This document shows, piece after piece, positions 33,131-44,089 of a DNA stretch of 64,000 bases. The DNA is from Ophiura sarsii (lineage: Eukaryota; Echinodermata; Ophiuroidea; Amphilepidida; Ophiuridae): positions 37,288,553 through 37,352,552 of the forward strand of contig CM069457.1 of NCBI GenBank assembly GCA_035610835.1. The letters run 5' to 3'. Below the pieces are notes generated by a model that saw nothing but the letters and a program-made list of their open reading frames with translations, did no database searches and was not told the origin of the DNA. The first letter of the stretch is position 1. Each line of letters begins with the position of its first letter. The translations under genes and the position numbers were made by a program.

Positions 33131-34046
33131 GATTGGAATACATGACAATAATATGGAGAGTATACCCATGGCCGTTTCATATAAGAAATTAGGTACACAT
33201 TCTTCGAAATGTAAAATTCTACGCGCTAAAATGTTCAATCGTGAAATATATTAATACTTTTTTAAGGTTTTTTTTTAACTCAATGTAAGGGTATCTGGTG
33301 CCCTTAAACCTCTAACAGACGACAGACAATCAAACATTGGTCAATCTGTACCAAATTAAAGTCACGATCGGTACATAGCAAGTGCAAATCCCATGAATGA
33401 AACGCAGTATTCATCTTCATCATGGATGGTTTGAAACGGGCATTTGGTTATTTACATTGTTTACCAACCAGTGTGATCAAATTATGCCTCGTTGCATGGC
33501 GAACATAAAAGTGATAATCATTCGTAGTTTTAGCGGAACTTTCAGGAATGTCTGGTGGCCTCTAAATCCTAGCAGATGTACAACACAAGCAGTCTGTGCC
33601 AAACCATGCGCTATAGACAATATTAATAACGACGACTCTGACAATAACTTTGTATGTGTGCATGTCATCTGCAGTTATGTGTGAGAATTACGTCACAATT
33701 CTCGCCTAATCTCGTCAATACAGTCATAATAAATCTCGTCAATACGGTCATCTGCAGTTGTGTCCGGGAAAATACGTCACAATTCGCGCCTAATCTCATC
33801 AATGTAGTCATAATCGGTTAATCCTTGCGAATATTTGTGACAGCAACACGAATGTCGCCAAAGACCTCGGTCACTGACACGCGAAGATTATAAAACGCCA
33901 TGTTAGTTGTTACGGTCAGGAGTAAGCTGTGTATTTCCAGGTGATAAAACCATACATGTACATACAGTAAAACATCTGTTGCGCATAGGAAACATTCCAC
34001 ACATAGTAGCTATTGGAATCCAGGTGAATTATTTGTTATTCAGGTA

Positions 34047-34295
34047 TCTAACTTTCACGCGGCTATTAGTTTTACCACGTACAAAACAGATTTTTCAGAA
34101 ACCTCTACCAACGTTCAAAGTCAACCTCACAGATCACTGAATCAATCCTAGGCTTGTTTGTACTTTAATATTTAAATGCATTTTTCATGGTGATTCCAAA
34201 TATGGTAATGAAATTCAATAATTTTGAAACTTTTGATACATTTTGTGAAATGTTGGAATGTCGTCTGCAGACGCCTGCCGCGTGGAAAGTGTGAA
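34047..34295 (-). mobile_element. TTAA-type MITE family P, copy 6
   Basis: CTAACTTTCACGCGGCTATTAG left end and CTGCCGCGTGGAAAGTG right end; inverse orientation. Confidence 0.8.
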
Positions 34296-34923
34296 CGTTC
34301 AGAAATATGTGAAAGTAGTAAAAGATCGACAATCGCGGGCTATTAAAACATAGCGTGTAACACTCGACTGACGCAGGGCAGTATGGGTAATTTTTTTAAT
34401 GAACTCATATATTTGTCAATGAAAATAGCAATTGCCTCACAAGCTGAATGTGCATTTAAAACACTAAAGATTTCATTTTTAATTTGGGATACTTTTGTCT
34501 CAAAAATCATTATATAAGCATGCTTATAATGTGTGCTTCACCATAGTGTGTACACAAATATATAGGTTATATGATAAAATATCAAATGCCTAACTTTCCA
34601 TGCCTGCTGTACAAAGTTGCCTGCTATGTATATGGAGGTGCATATATGGAGGCGCTGTTGGTTAAAAATGGGATGTTTTTGACAAGGTTTTAAATCATTA
34701 ACACACTAATCTTATGTGTAAAGGTTTATCATGTAAAACCAGAAAATACAATTGTTTAGGGCAATTGTCGGCTAAATTTAATTTATTTTATATGTCCTCC
34801 CTGCTAATAAATACCAGTAGGCCTACCAATCACTTCCCTTTATTATCTTTATATATTACGGATACAAAGTTTTTTTGCTACGTATTGTTTGCATCAAATC
34901 CCTGAAATATCAACGCCTCGAAG

Positions 34924-35148
34924 GGTGGTGTTAACCCTAATAATATGAAATTTATCAAGCGCTGTAACTTTTGAACCATTAATGTGATTGTGATGTACAT
35001 AATAAAATGAATCAGAGAATCCATTTTTGGTATCAAATTTTTGGACAACATAACAAATCAGATTTTTGTAAAATTTCCGAAATTGCACCAAAATCATTAA
35101 AGACACTAGAAGCGGTTTGTCAAAAATATATATATAACAGTAAATCGA
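34924..35148 (+). mobile_element. TAATAATATG palindromic element, one arm only
   Basis: GGTGTTAACCCTAATAATAT start; matches the left arm of 38195-38760 with internal deletions and stops at the duplication boundary. Confidence 0.75.
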
Positions 35149-36052
35149 CCTCCTCTCTACCACTAATGACTTACAGCTACTTGCCATATTAAAATATTGG
35201 TTCGTTTCGGTTTCCATGGAAACATCCCAATTAACTATTGGACAGAATTAAGTGAATTAAAACTGATTATTTAACACTCGTTACATACAAGACTGCTGAT
35301 AACTGCGGATAATATACAGCGTGAGTCAAAAATCTTACGAAAATACAGGTGGATTGAACGCAGTGGCGTAGCAAGGTACCAAAAAGTGGGGCGGCCATTT
35401 ATGTTGAAAACTGTTAAGGTTTTTGAGCTGGTCAGTCCGACGTGTACAAACAACAAAATAGTAAAAGGTAGCCACAATTTTTTTTGCAGTCTAGTCACCT
35501 CGTGAATTTCACGTAAGTTGGAATAAGTGGGGGGGGGGGGGGGGGGGGGGGTTGAGGTCAAACAAGTCGTGTAGTGCCCCCATAACTCAGAATTGGTATT
35601 GGCATGATTGGTGCGATTTGGTGTGTACTTTAGACCAATATTTTATTGAAAAGCAATCACTTTCCCCCGTTTCTTCACTCTCTTTTTTTCCTTTCCCTTC
35701 TTCTTTTTTTCTTTCTTTGCAAAAAAGTGGGCCGCCCCCGCCGTGACGCGCCCGATTGGAATACATGACAATAATATGGAGAGTATACCCATGGCCGTTT
35801 CATATAAGAAATTAGTTACACATTCTTCGAAATGTAAAATTCTACGCGCTAAAATGTTCAATCGTGAAATATATTAATACTTTTTTAAGGTTTTTTTTAA
35901 ACTCAATGTAAGGGTACCTGGTGCCCTTAAACCTCTAACAGACGACAGACAATCAAACATTGGTCAATCTGTACCAAATTAAAGTCACGATCGGTACATA
36001 GCAAGTGCAAATCCCATGAATGAAACGCAGTATTCATCTTCATCATGGATGG

Positions 36053-36315
36053 TTTGTTTGTTTGTTTACACGGTTGGTCCGTACGGACACACGCTTGGGT
36101 CCTGAAGGGACCAGGCTCAAGCAAAATTGAGCAAAATGCTCGGGCCAGGCTCAAAAAGCCTATATAAGCATGCTGGCTAAATGAAATGAAAGTAAGAAGA
36201 GATGGAAGAAAAGAACGAAGTTAAAAGAGCCACTCCCAACAAATAAAGTTAACAATTTTGCTGTGAGCCTTCGGACATGAGAAAAGAATAGTCTTGATCC
36301 ATCTCATTGCCACAC
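36053..36315. mobile_element. Insertion in unit 2 (GGTCCGTACGGACACACGC repeat)
   Basis: Unit 1 reads GGATGGTTTGAAACGGGC without it. The first 70 bp (TTTACACGGTTGGTCCG, ACACACGCTTGGGTCCTG) recur on the - strand at 59796-59866. TTTG repeats at the left end. Family unknown. Confidence 0.75.
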
Positions 36316-36859
36316 AGGCTTGAAACGGGCATTTGGTTATTTACATTGTTTACCAACCAGTGTGATCAAATTATGCCTCGTTGCATGGCGAACATAAAAG
36401 TGAAAATCATTCGTAGTTTTAGCGGAACTTTCAGGGATGTCTGGTGGCCTCTAAATCCTAGCAGATGGATAAACACAAGCAGTCTGTGCCAAACCATGCG
36501 CGATATAGACAACATTAATAACGACTCTGACAATAACTTTGTGTGTGTGCATGTCATCTGCAGTTATGTGTGGGAATTACGTCACAATTCTCGCCTAATC
36601 TCGTCAATACAGTCATAATAAATCTCGTCAATACGGTCATCTGCAGTTGTGTCCGGGGAATACGTCACAATTCGCGCCTATAATCTCGTCAATGTAGTCA
36701 TCATCGGTTAATCCTTGCGAAGATTTGTGACAGCAACACGAATGTCGCCGAAGACCTCGCTCGGTCACTGACACGCGAAGATTATAAGATGCCATGTTAC
36801 GGTCAGAAGTAAGCTGTGTATTTCCAGGTGATAAAACCATACATACACCCCTACATCTA

Positions 36860-37514
36860 CAGGGTGAGTCAAAAAGAAGTTGTACGAGAATGAATTGTTT
36901 AAAAATATACCAAACAAATTTGACAAACCAATGACGCACGTTTTCAAAGAACAACTTATTCCGCATATATGACAAAAGGAATCATTGAAATCGATCAATT
37001 ATATCAGGAGTTAAGCCTGTTTTAATAAAAGAGACCCTTTTTGTAGCTGTCCACGGAACGCTTAATCTTCTTGAAATCTATCCACTCTAAGTGGGAAGCA
37101 AAATGTACACACGGGCATTCATATTCAAATGAGATTCCCGGGAGTTTCAAGTACAGGTGGGAATGGTGTGCATAAAATAAAAAATCAGTGACAACATTAA
37201 GAAAATGATTAAACATTGAAGGCCCACTTAAAACAATGAAGACACCTTAGAGGACAATCATCAGCAATCATTTTGCTGCCCACTTAGAGTGGAAAGATTT
37301 CAAGAGAATTAAGCGTTCCGTGGACAGCTAAAAAGGGTTCTTTTATTAAAACAGGCATAGCTCCTGATATAATTGATCGATTTCAATTATTCCTTTTGTC
37401 ATATGAGCGGATTAAGTTGCTCTTTGAATACGTACCTCATTGGTTTGTCAAATTTATTTGGTCTATTTTTAAACAAATATTCATTCCCGTACAACTTCTT
37501 TTTGACTCACCCTG
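36860..37514. mobile_element. Mariner-like long-TIR MITE, TA target
   Basis: TA|CAGGGTGAGTCAAAAAGAAG and its inverse at 37497-37516. Arms of about 300 bp are mirrored through AAGCGTTCCGTGGACAGCT and CCCACTTAGAGTGG. 655 bp; absent from unit 1. Confidence 0.9.
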
Positions 37515-37678
37515 TATAGTCGAGCACCAACCCATGTGAGGACCCGTATTAAAACACGTTTAAAAAGTATAGAAGATACAGTCAATCTGAGGACATTTTT
37601 ATTGTACCATACATGTAGGGACATTTGTATGGTATACATAGTAGCTATTGGAATAGGTGAATTAATTGTTATTCAGGT

Positions 37679-37927
37679 GTCTAACTTCCACGCGGCTATT
37701 AGTTTTACCATGTACAAAACAGATTTTTAGAAACCTTTACCAACGTTCAAAGTCTACCTCACAGATCACTGAATCAATACTAGGCTTGTTTGTACTTTGA
37801 CATTTCAATGCATTTCTCATGGTGATCCCAAATATGGTAATGAAATTCAATAATTTTGAAACTTTTGAAACATTTTGTGAAATGTTGGAATGTCGTCTGC
37901 AGACGCCTGCCGTGTGGAAAGTGTTAA
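37679..37927 (-). mobile_element. TTAA-type MITE family P, copy 7 (paralogue of copy 6)
   Basis: CTAACTTCCACGCGGCTATT and CCGTGTGGAAAGTGTTAA ends; shares position with copy 6 in unit 1, so it predates the duplication. Confidence 0.85.
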
Positions 37928-38194
37928 CGTTCAGAAATATGTGAAAGTGGTAAAAGATCGTCATCCGCGGGCTATTAAAACATAGTGTGTAACACTCGAC
38001 TGACGCAGGGCAGTATGGGTAAATTTTTTAATGAACTCACATATTTGTCAATGAAAATAGCAATTGCCTCACAAGCTGAATGTGCACTTAAAACACTAAA
38101 GATTTCGTTTTTAATTTGGGATATTTTTGTCTCAATAATCATTATAATATAAGCATGCTCATAATATGTGCTTCACCATTACATCTTGTGTATG

Positions 38195-38760
38195 GGTGTT
38201 GTTATCCCTAATAATATGAAATTTATCAAGCGCTGTAACTTTTGAACTATTAATGTGATTGTGATGTACATAAAAATATACATTTTTTGAAAGAAAATGA
38301 GTCAGAAAATCCATTTTTTGTATCAAATTTCAATAAAAATGCTGATATAATGAATTTTGACCAAAAAATCACATATTTGGCTCAACATTTTTTGGACAAC
38401 ATAACAAATCAGTTTTTGGTAAAAATTTAGGAAATTGCCCCAAAATCATCTAAAGACACTATAGGAGCGGTTTGTCAAAAATATATATATAAACAGTAAA
38501 TTGGCAAAAATTGATTTTCTTTTAACCCTCAAAATGCTATTTTGTTTATTTTTTAATCACAAATTTAAAAAAAATAATAATTGTATGAATGTTGCAATTT
38601 CGGCATTTTTTACTAAAAACTGATTTTGTTACGTTGTCCGAATGATTTATATCTGACTCGTTTCCTTTCCAAAAATGTATACTTTTTTATACATCACAAT
38701 CACATTAATAGTTCAACAGTCACAACGCTATATAAATTTCATATTATTAGGGTTAACACC
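38195..38760. mobile_element. TAATAATATG palindromic element, complete
   Basis: GGTGTTGTTATCCCTAATAA and TATTAGGGTTAACACC ends. Mirrored arms share CAATCACATTAATAGTTCAA, GAGTCAGA, GGACAACRTAAC and CAGTTTTTRGTAAAAA. Confidence 0.85.
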
Positions 38761-38999
38761 CCCCCCCCCCCCCCACTTAAAATTCCACAGTATCAACGCC
38801 TCAATTACGTCACACATTGTTAAACCGTTATCTATTAAATAAATCGTCTTAACATGTGATTCACCATCGACCTTCTCGAAAATGTAAAAAGTTATCATGT
38901 TAAACCTGCTTAAGGCAATAATATCGGCTTAATATGTTAATACCTCGTTGTCTTCCATTGTTACCATAATATATTAATAAGGATCAATCCTTGTATATT

Positions 39000-39165
39000 G
39001 GGACGTATTCTCGTATACAACACGGATTTAGCTTAAAACCGTGACGTACTTCCATGGTCTAGCTAAACTCGTGTCTAAATTAAACGCGAGTTTATCTTTT
39101 AAACGACGTGTTTAACAAAACCCGATTTTAAACTCCGCACTCTCGTCTCCAGATGCAGAGCAGTC
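39000..39165. repeat. Dispersed repeat R1, copy 2
   Basis: Matches 8972-9165 (CGTATTCTCGTA, AAACTCGTGTCTAAA, TTATCTTTTAAACGACGTG). Confidence 0.65.
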
Positions 39166-39226
39166 GTGCGTTCATGAGGTATTCAATTTATTGTGACCCA
39201 AATGCACGTGTATTTTAAGACTACAC

Positions 39227-39490
39227 GATCCAGGTGTAGCCAGGGGGTGAGGGGATGAGGGCGATCGCACCCCTCCAATATTAGAGTCGTGTCGGTCGAA
39301 ATTGGCACTGTCGGTTGAGATTGACACTGCCTGTTGTAATTGAATGTTCGTTTTTTCGCGCTGGTTTGGGGGACATTGGCCACGTCACAACAACCGTCCC
39401 TGCCCCCGCTCTCAATTTCTCAAAAGTTGACTTTCTGGTAAAAGTCCTTGTCAGTTCACTTTAATTTTTTTGCCCCCCCCCCCCCCCCTC
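39227..39490 (-). mobile_element. Fragment of the 55463-55982 hAT-like element
   Basis: On the - strand shares GACAGTGCCAATCTC-like, CAACCGACA, GACACGACTCTAATATT and the GGTGTAGCCAGGGGGTG end. C-run at 39474-39488. Confidence 0.6.
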
Positions 39491-39756
39491 CCCTCCAATA
39501 TAAACAAGAAGAGTCTGAAAAAGACAAACAGCTCTCAGAAGAGGTGAATTTCAATGACGATGGAAATGTACATAGATCGTGTCACACCCTGAAATGGTAT
39601 AGTTGATATGTATGCTTCAAATTTAATGAACTTGGAGTTCATATTAGTGTTGTTAATTGAATACTCTCATAAATTGGATTACTTGATATTCCAGAATTAA
39701 CTAATGTTTATGAACCAATACCAATGAAGTGAGACGAAATAATTCAATGGAAGTGG

Positions 39757-39951
39757 TAGAAACCTTTCCCAACTTTCAAAGTCTTATCTCAAGAATTACT
39801 GAACCAATACTAGGCATGTTTGTACTTATTTCAATGCCTTTCTCATGGTGATTCCAAATATAGTAATGAAATTCAATAATTTTGACATTTCGGAACATTT
39901 TGTCAACATTTGGAATGTCGTCTGCAGCCGCCTGCCCGTGGAAAGCGTTAA
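39757..39951 (-). mobile_element. TTAA-type MITE family P, copy 8 (left end lost)
   Basis: Starts inside the family at GAAACCTTTCCCAACTTTC and ends CTGCCCGTGGAAAGCGTTAA. Confidence 0.75.
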
Positions 39952-41975
39952 ATTAACTATATTATATAGCATCGCTAAACCACATTGCACTTTTTTAACA
40001 GTAATCTCATAATGTTCTGGCCAGTCAGTTCATTGCTCTCACATCTCTTTAACGGTGAATGCCAATTTATCTATGTATAAATACATTTTATGGATTACAC
40101 CAACCGATGAAGTGCACTAAATTGGCGTAAACATTTTGCTTTGAGATCTATTACGACTAATGCAGCATTAGGCAAAAGAAAAAAGTTTGTTTCCAATAGC
40201 AAGCCTGAAAAGTCAAATGCGAAATGCGTTTTTTTCAATGTAGCTCACATTCATAGTGTGGAGATTCTCTTGAAATGGTTTTATTTAGTCAAGTCTGTGC
40301 CTATATGTTACTGTTATGCTCGCTAAAATGTGATTTTCACCACGGATTTTCACTTTCGCCATCTTGAAACATGCTGGACACAATTTCGGCAAATGATGGC
40401 GCCCTAACAATAATTTGTTCCCGTTTATCAAGCTTCTCAGTGAAATGCGCGCGCACTACTGGAAACAAGCTTGTTTTTTTATTGGTCATTAGTGAAACAT
40501 TTGATTACGATTCCCTGCATCCCCCTCGGATATAATCGGGATTCGGATTTTAATCAAATTTGATTAGTTTCGAATCATTTTTCCGCAACTTGTCGAAATC
40601 TACCAAATGTTTCTGGGCTGGGCACGTGCTTTCCCCTCAATGCGGTTTGTCCTTTAATTTTGTGCTTTGCTCGCGAGAAATCCAAAGGCGCGGTTCAAAA
40701 AGTTCGGTTCACAATATTAATAGTGCCTATATATATGTCCAGGTTTTACTTCGATCGAAATCAATTTAGAGGATGTTGGTGCCCTTAAATAACTGTATCA
40801 ATTTGTTTTCTTCAAATATTAAAATAGTTTATCCTGATTAAATGCTATATACAAGCCAAAGGTATAAGTATGAGTATTATGTTCAAAATATATTCATGGT
40901 TACTTACGTTATCATGATCATAAAACACAATTTTCAATTCGTGGTTAATCTTTTCAATTGTAAACCTTTTTTGCCAGACAGCCGTAAAATAAAGCTTTAA
41001 TCTGAAAACAGGGAAATGAACTAAGCTCTTTTAAAGGTTAGGATAATAATACTTCTAAATGGCTACTTAAGAGTGTGTAAAGTGCAACGGTTTCGCGTTC
41101 AAAAGGTGGTGCGCATTCATGCATTGCTATTTTATTGTAAAAGGGCACGAGAAAAATCGCAGTGTGTGTGGGGAAATTTGATATCTTTAGATATACACCT
41201 AACACAAAAAGTTCCTGACCAGGTGCTTAAATGTTAGCTAATTTAAAATCAGTAATCGATATCAAAAATCTTAGATTTACATTAAATGAGCAAATTTCTT
41301 CCCTGCAATTTGAGACCGCATTCATAAAACTCGAGTGGAAACTTTTAAAAGTTATGATGTCTTAAAAGTAACCAGACCAACCGAAAAACAAATTTTTAGT
41401 AAATTGAAGAAAAGCGGGTTGGGGAAATTCACTAAACCCGTTTCATTGTTATCATAGATAAAATGAACACAATCTAGTTTAAATTTTAATCAAAAATTAG
41501 ACTGCGTCCGTATTCAAAAAACTCATTTCTACCTGGTATTAACAAATCTAGACTATTTAGTCAGGAGTTATCTTAGAACTGATATCGGTCGCTGATGTCG
41601 GAGACGCGATCGGGAGACGGGCCAAAAGCCCGACTCCCGTGCTAGATTACCCGAAATGTTAAACTTTTAAAAAGTATATGATTTTTTAACCAAGAGATAG
41701 TTGGGTCCATAAAAATGGTCGCTAATTCATGCAGTCTGGCATATGTTATTCTCAACTAAGCTGCTAAGACTAGAGTCAATGATGCCATGGCGCTAGTACT
41801 GTTAACCTGAATTTGTGTAAAAATGAATGTTGTCAAACACCTGTCAATTATTTCGTTAATGTGTTAAAACACCGGAAGGGGATGGCTATTGCCAACCAGC
41901 TTTGGTTGTAAGTTTGTAAAGCTATCAGATACCTTAATATTTACATAATTGCAATGCACGCAGTTTCGCTGTGTT
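39952..41975. other. Intergenic, nothing recognised
   Basis: No gene or repeat family recognised; ORFs at 40141-40326 and 40560-40769 are anonymous. Confidence 0.4.
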
Positions 41976-41979
41976 TTAG

Positions 41980-42235
41980 TGGCTTCTGTTTACAGATGCC
42001 GGTATTAATTGTGCATATTTCTGCTCCTCCCTACAGTCATGACCGGTCGGTAGCTTTCTATACCCAGTAGCAAACAACTGAGTATTTCCCCTTATAACAG
42101 TTGCTAGACGCTCGTTATACAAAGGATTAGTATACGTATCCACACACACCAGTGCGTGAAAGCCCCTCTTTGCAGCTGCTAGTATTAATTTCACATGTAA
42201 ATGATGTTCCATGAGTGCCCGTGAGGGCACGAATG
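41980..42235 (+). repeat. Satellite T, first monomers
   Basis: Contains GTTTACAGATGCCGGTATTAATT, TATTTCTGCTCCTCCCT, TGACCGGT and GTTGCTAGACGCTCGTTATACAAAG, the recurrent words of the satellite. Any ORF here is spurious. Confidence 0.85.
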
Positions 42236-42724
42236 GAACATTTTATTTGTACGCCTACCCATCCAATAGTCCCACTGTGTCAAACTTAATTAATGAGGGC
42301 TCACCAAGTTGTTATGATTTCATTACTTGTTATGGCTTTTAAACACCATAACTCAAATATTTTGACATACCTGTCGACAAGGACACCCCCCAAAATGATA
42401 GGTCTAGTTCTTGTCTGCAGTGACACTTAGCTTATACAGCACATAATACATGACATAGGCCCTAACTAAGACAAGGGCATGAATTCAGAACATTGTCTGA
42501 GCATGGTCTGGGTTGGTCTAGCATAATGTAAACATTACCTGTCATAATGTAAACACTAGCTGTCTTTGTATGGCCAGACATATCTGTCATCAGCTCCTGC
42601 CCCTTGTTGGTGGTTTATCTGGCTAAGTTTATTATTACCCTATCGTTGAATTCCTCTGGTATAAATTGTATGAGGATTTTTTTGTTTATCAGTAGGGTAT
42701 TTAACAAAGTGCCTATTTGACATA
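42236..42724. other. Non-satellite gap, nothing recognised
   Basis: Unassigned sequence between satellite monomers. Confidence 0.4.
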
Positions 42725-43177
42725 CAGCGTGTTTTTACTGAAGAAAAAAAGCAGGCATATGACTGCTAACGGATTAAAACCCCCCAGTAAAAACACACCA
42801 CCACCGGCATTTGCCCGCTCATACCGGTTTATTTCTCCTGGATTTTAGATGCCTTTTATCCTTCGAAACCAAGGATAATAGCGGTTGAAACCGGTTAGGA
42901 AAAGCAGTCTTTCGTCAGTATAAACACGCACGGTTCCTGCTCAGCGCGTTTGCCGGTGGAAAAGCGGAAGTGGGCACACGATGCACGATCACCTGACAAT
43001 TAAATGCAAACAGATGTGTATGACCTTTCGCTGGCATTTATTATAATGAGGTCAGCGGCAGCCGGCAAGTTTGTTTATCGAACTGCAATAAAAACACGTC
43101 TCTCACACGAGCAACCGGCTTTTATCCTGCTTTTTATAAGACGGGTAAAAGCCGGTTTGCTTAATAAAAACACGCTG
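42725..43177. mobile_element. TIR element, CAGCGTGTTTTTA ends
   Basis: CAGCGTGTTTTTACT at the left and AATAAAAACACGCTG at the right; interior rich in CCGGTTT/AAACCGG and GCCGG words in both orientations (CATACCGGTTTAT, GAAACCGGTTAG, AAAGCCGGTTTGC). Inserted inside the satellite. No ORF of note. Confidence 0.65.
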
Positions 43178-43620
43178 ATATTTACAGATGTCAGTATTTA
43201 TTTCACACATTCCCTCACAGTTATGACCGGTATCTGTCTATCCAGCAGAAAACAAATATTAACTAAATATATTTACACATCAGTTGCTAGACGCTCGTTA
43301 TACATTTGACAAATGGATTAGTATCCACACACATCGGCTCGTGAGGGCCCTGTTTACATGCCAGTATCAATTTCAAATATTCTTACACATTTCCATGGTA
43401 TCATTACTTGTTACCTCCATATACAGCAGCAGACAACTGGCATTTTAACCAACAGTTCCCAGACGCTGACAATAAATATCCACCTACATCTTAGAGTAAA
43501 TGGCCTTTGTTTACAGATGCCAGTATTAATTTTACATTGTCTGCTCCTCCCCGACGGTGACGACCAGTATCCATATCCAGTTAAAGACAACTCAACATTT
43601 TAAATACACACCAGAGCAGA
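43178..43620 (+). repeat. Satellite T, block 2
   Basis: About three monomers (TTTACAGATGTCAGTATTTA, CATGCCAGTATCAATTTC, TTTACAGATGCCAGTATTAA). Confidence 0.85.
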
Positions 43621-43623
43621 GAA

Positions 43624-43838
43624 TTAACCCCCTGGGCACTACCTGTCTATCTAACAGCGGTTCTGATTGGTTAATTACAAGATATACTCATTTGAATAAC
43701 CAATTAGGATACAGCTTTTAAACTATTTCATCCCGATCTTTATCAGGGATACAATTATTCTAACACTGTCTCTGATTAGCGCAATAAATGATGTATCTAT
43801 CCTTCTGACCAATCGGCCGGTAGTTCTCAGGGGGTTAA
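43624..43838. mobile_element. TTAA-flanked MITE, CCCCCTG ends
   Basis: TTAACCCCCTGGGCACTACC mirrored by GGTAGTTCTCAGGGGGTTAA, 215 bp, TTAA each side; piggyBac-like. Confidence 0.8.
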
Positions 43839-43916
43839 CTTGATTTATCTGTCAAAATACGACACAATTTCATGCACAGAGGTATACGTTCGTCATTATT
43901 TCAACACACTTCACTG

Positions 43917-43968
43917 TTTTGGACTCGTTTTGACCCGTTTGGACCCGTTTTGACCCATTTGGACCCAT
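43917..43968 (+). repeat. Short minisatellite GTTTTGACCCGTTTGGACCC
   Basis: Five alternating GTTTTGACCC / GTTTGGACCC 10-mers with CAT variants. Confidence 0.85.
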
Positions 43969-44089
43969 ATCATAAAATACAGATACCCATTGCTAGACAA
44001 CGGTTAAACCACAGACGCGAAGATTATCCACCCACTAATATGGACGACGTAAAGAAGACCAGTATAGCTTTCAAATATTTATACATCTT

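Larger units (their letters stand above)
32529..35148 (+). repeat. Tandem duplication, unit 1 (about 2.6 kb)
   Basis: Begins CCTCCTCTCTACCACTAA, identical to the start of unit 2 at 35149. Shared landmarks in order: CAGTGGCGTAGCAAGG, G-run, GGGCCGCCCCCGCCGTGACG, CATTTGGTTATTTACATTG, MITE family P, palindromic TAATAATATG element. Confidence 0.9.
35149..38990 (+). repeat. Tandem duplication, unit 2 (about 2.6 kb plus insertions)
   Basis: Same order as unit 1 but with an inset at 36053-36315 and a MITE at 36860-37514 that are absent from unit 1, and the complete form of the palindromic element (38195-38760). The last homologous words are in 38850-38990 (TATCATGTTAAACC, GGCAATAATATCGGC). Confidence 0.85.
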
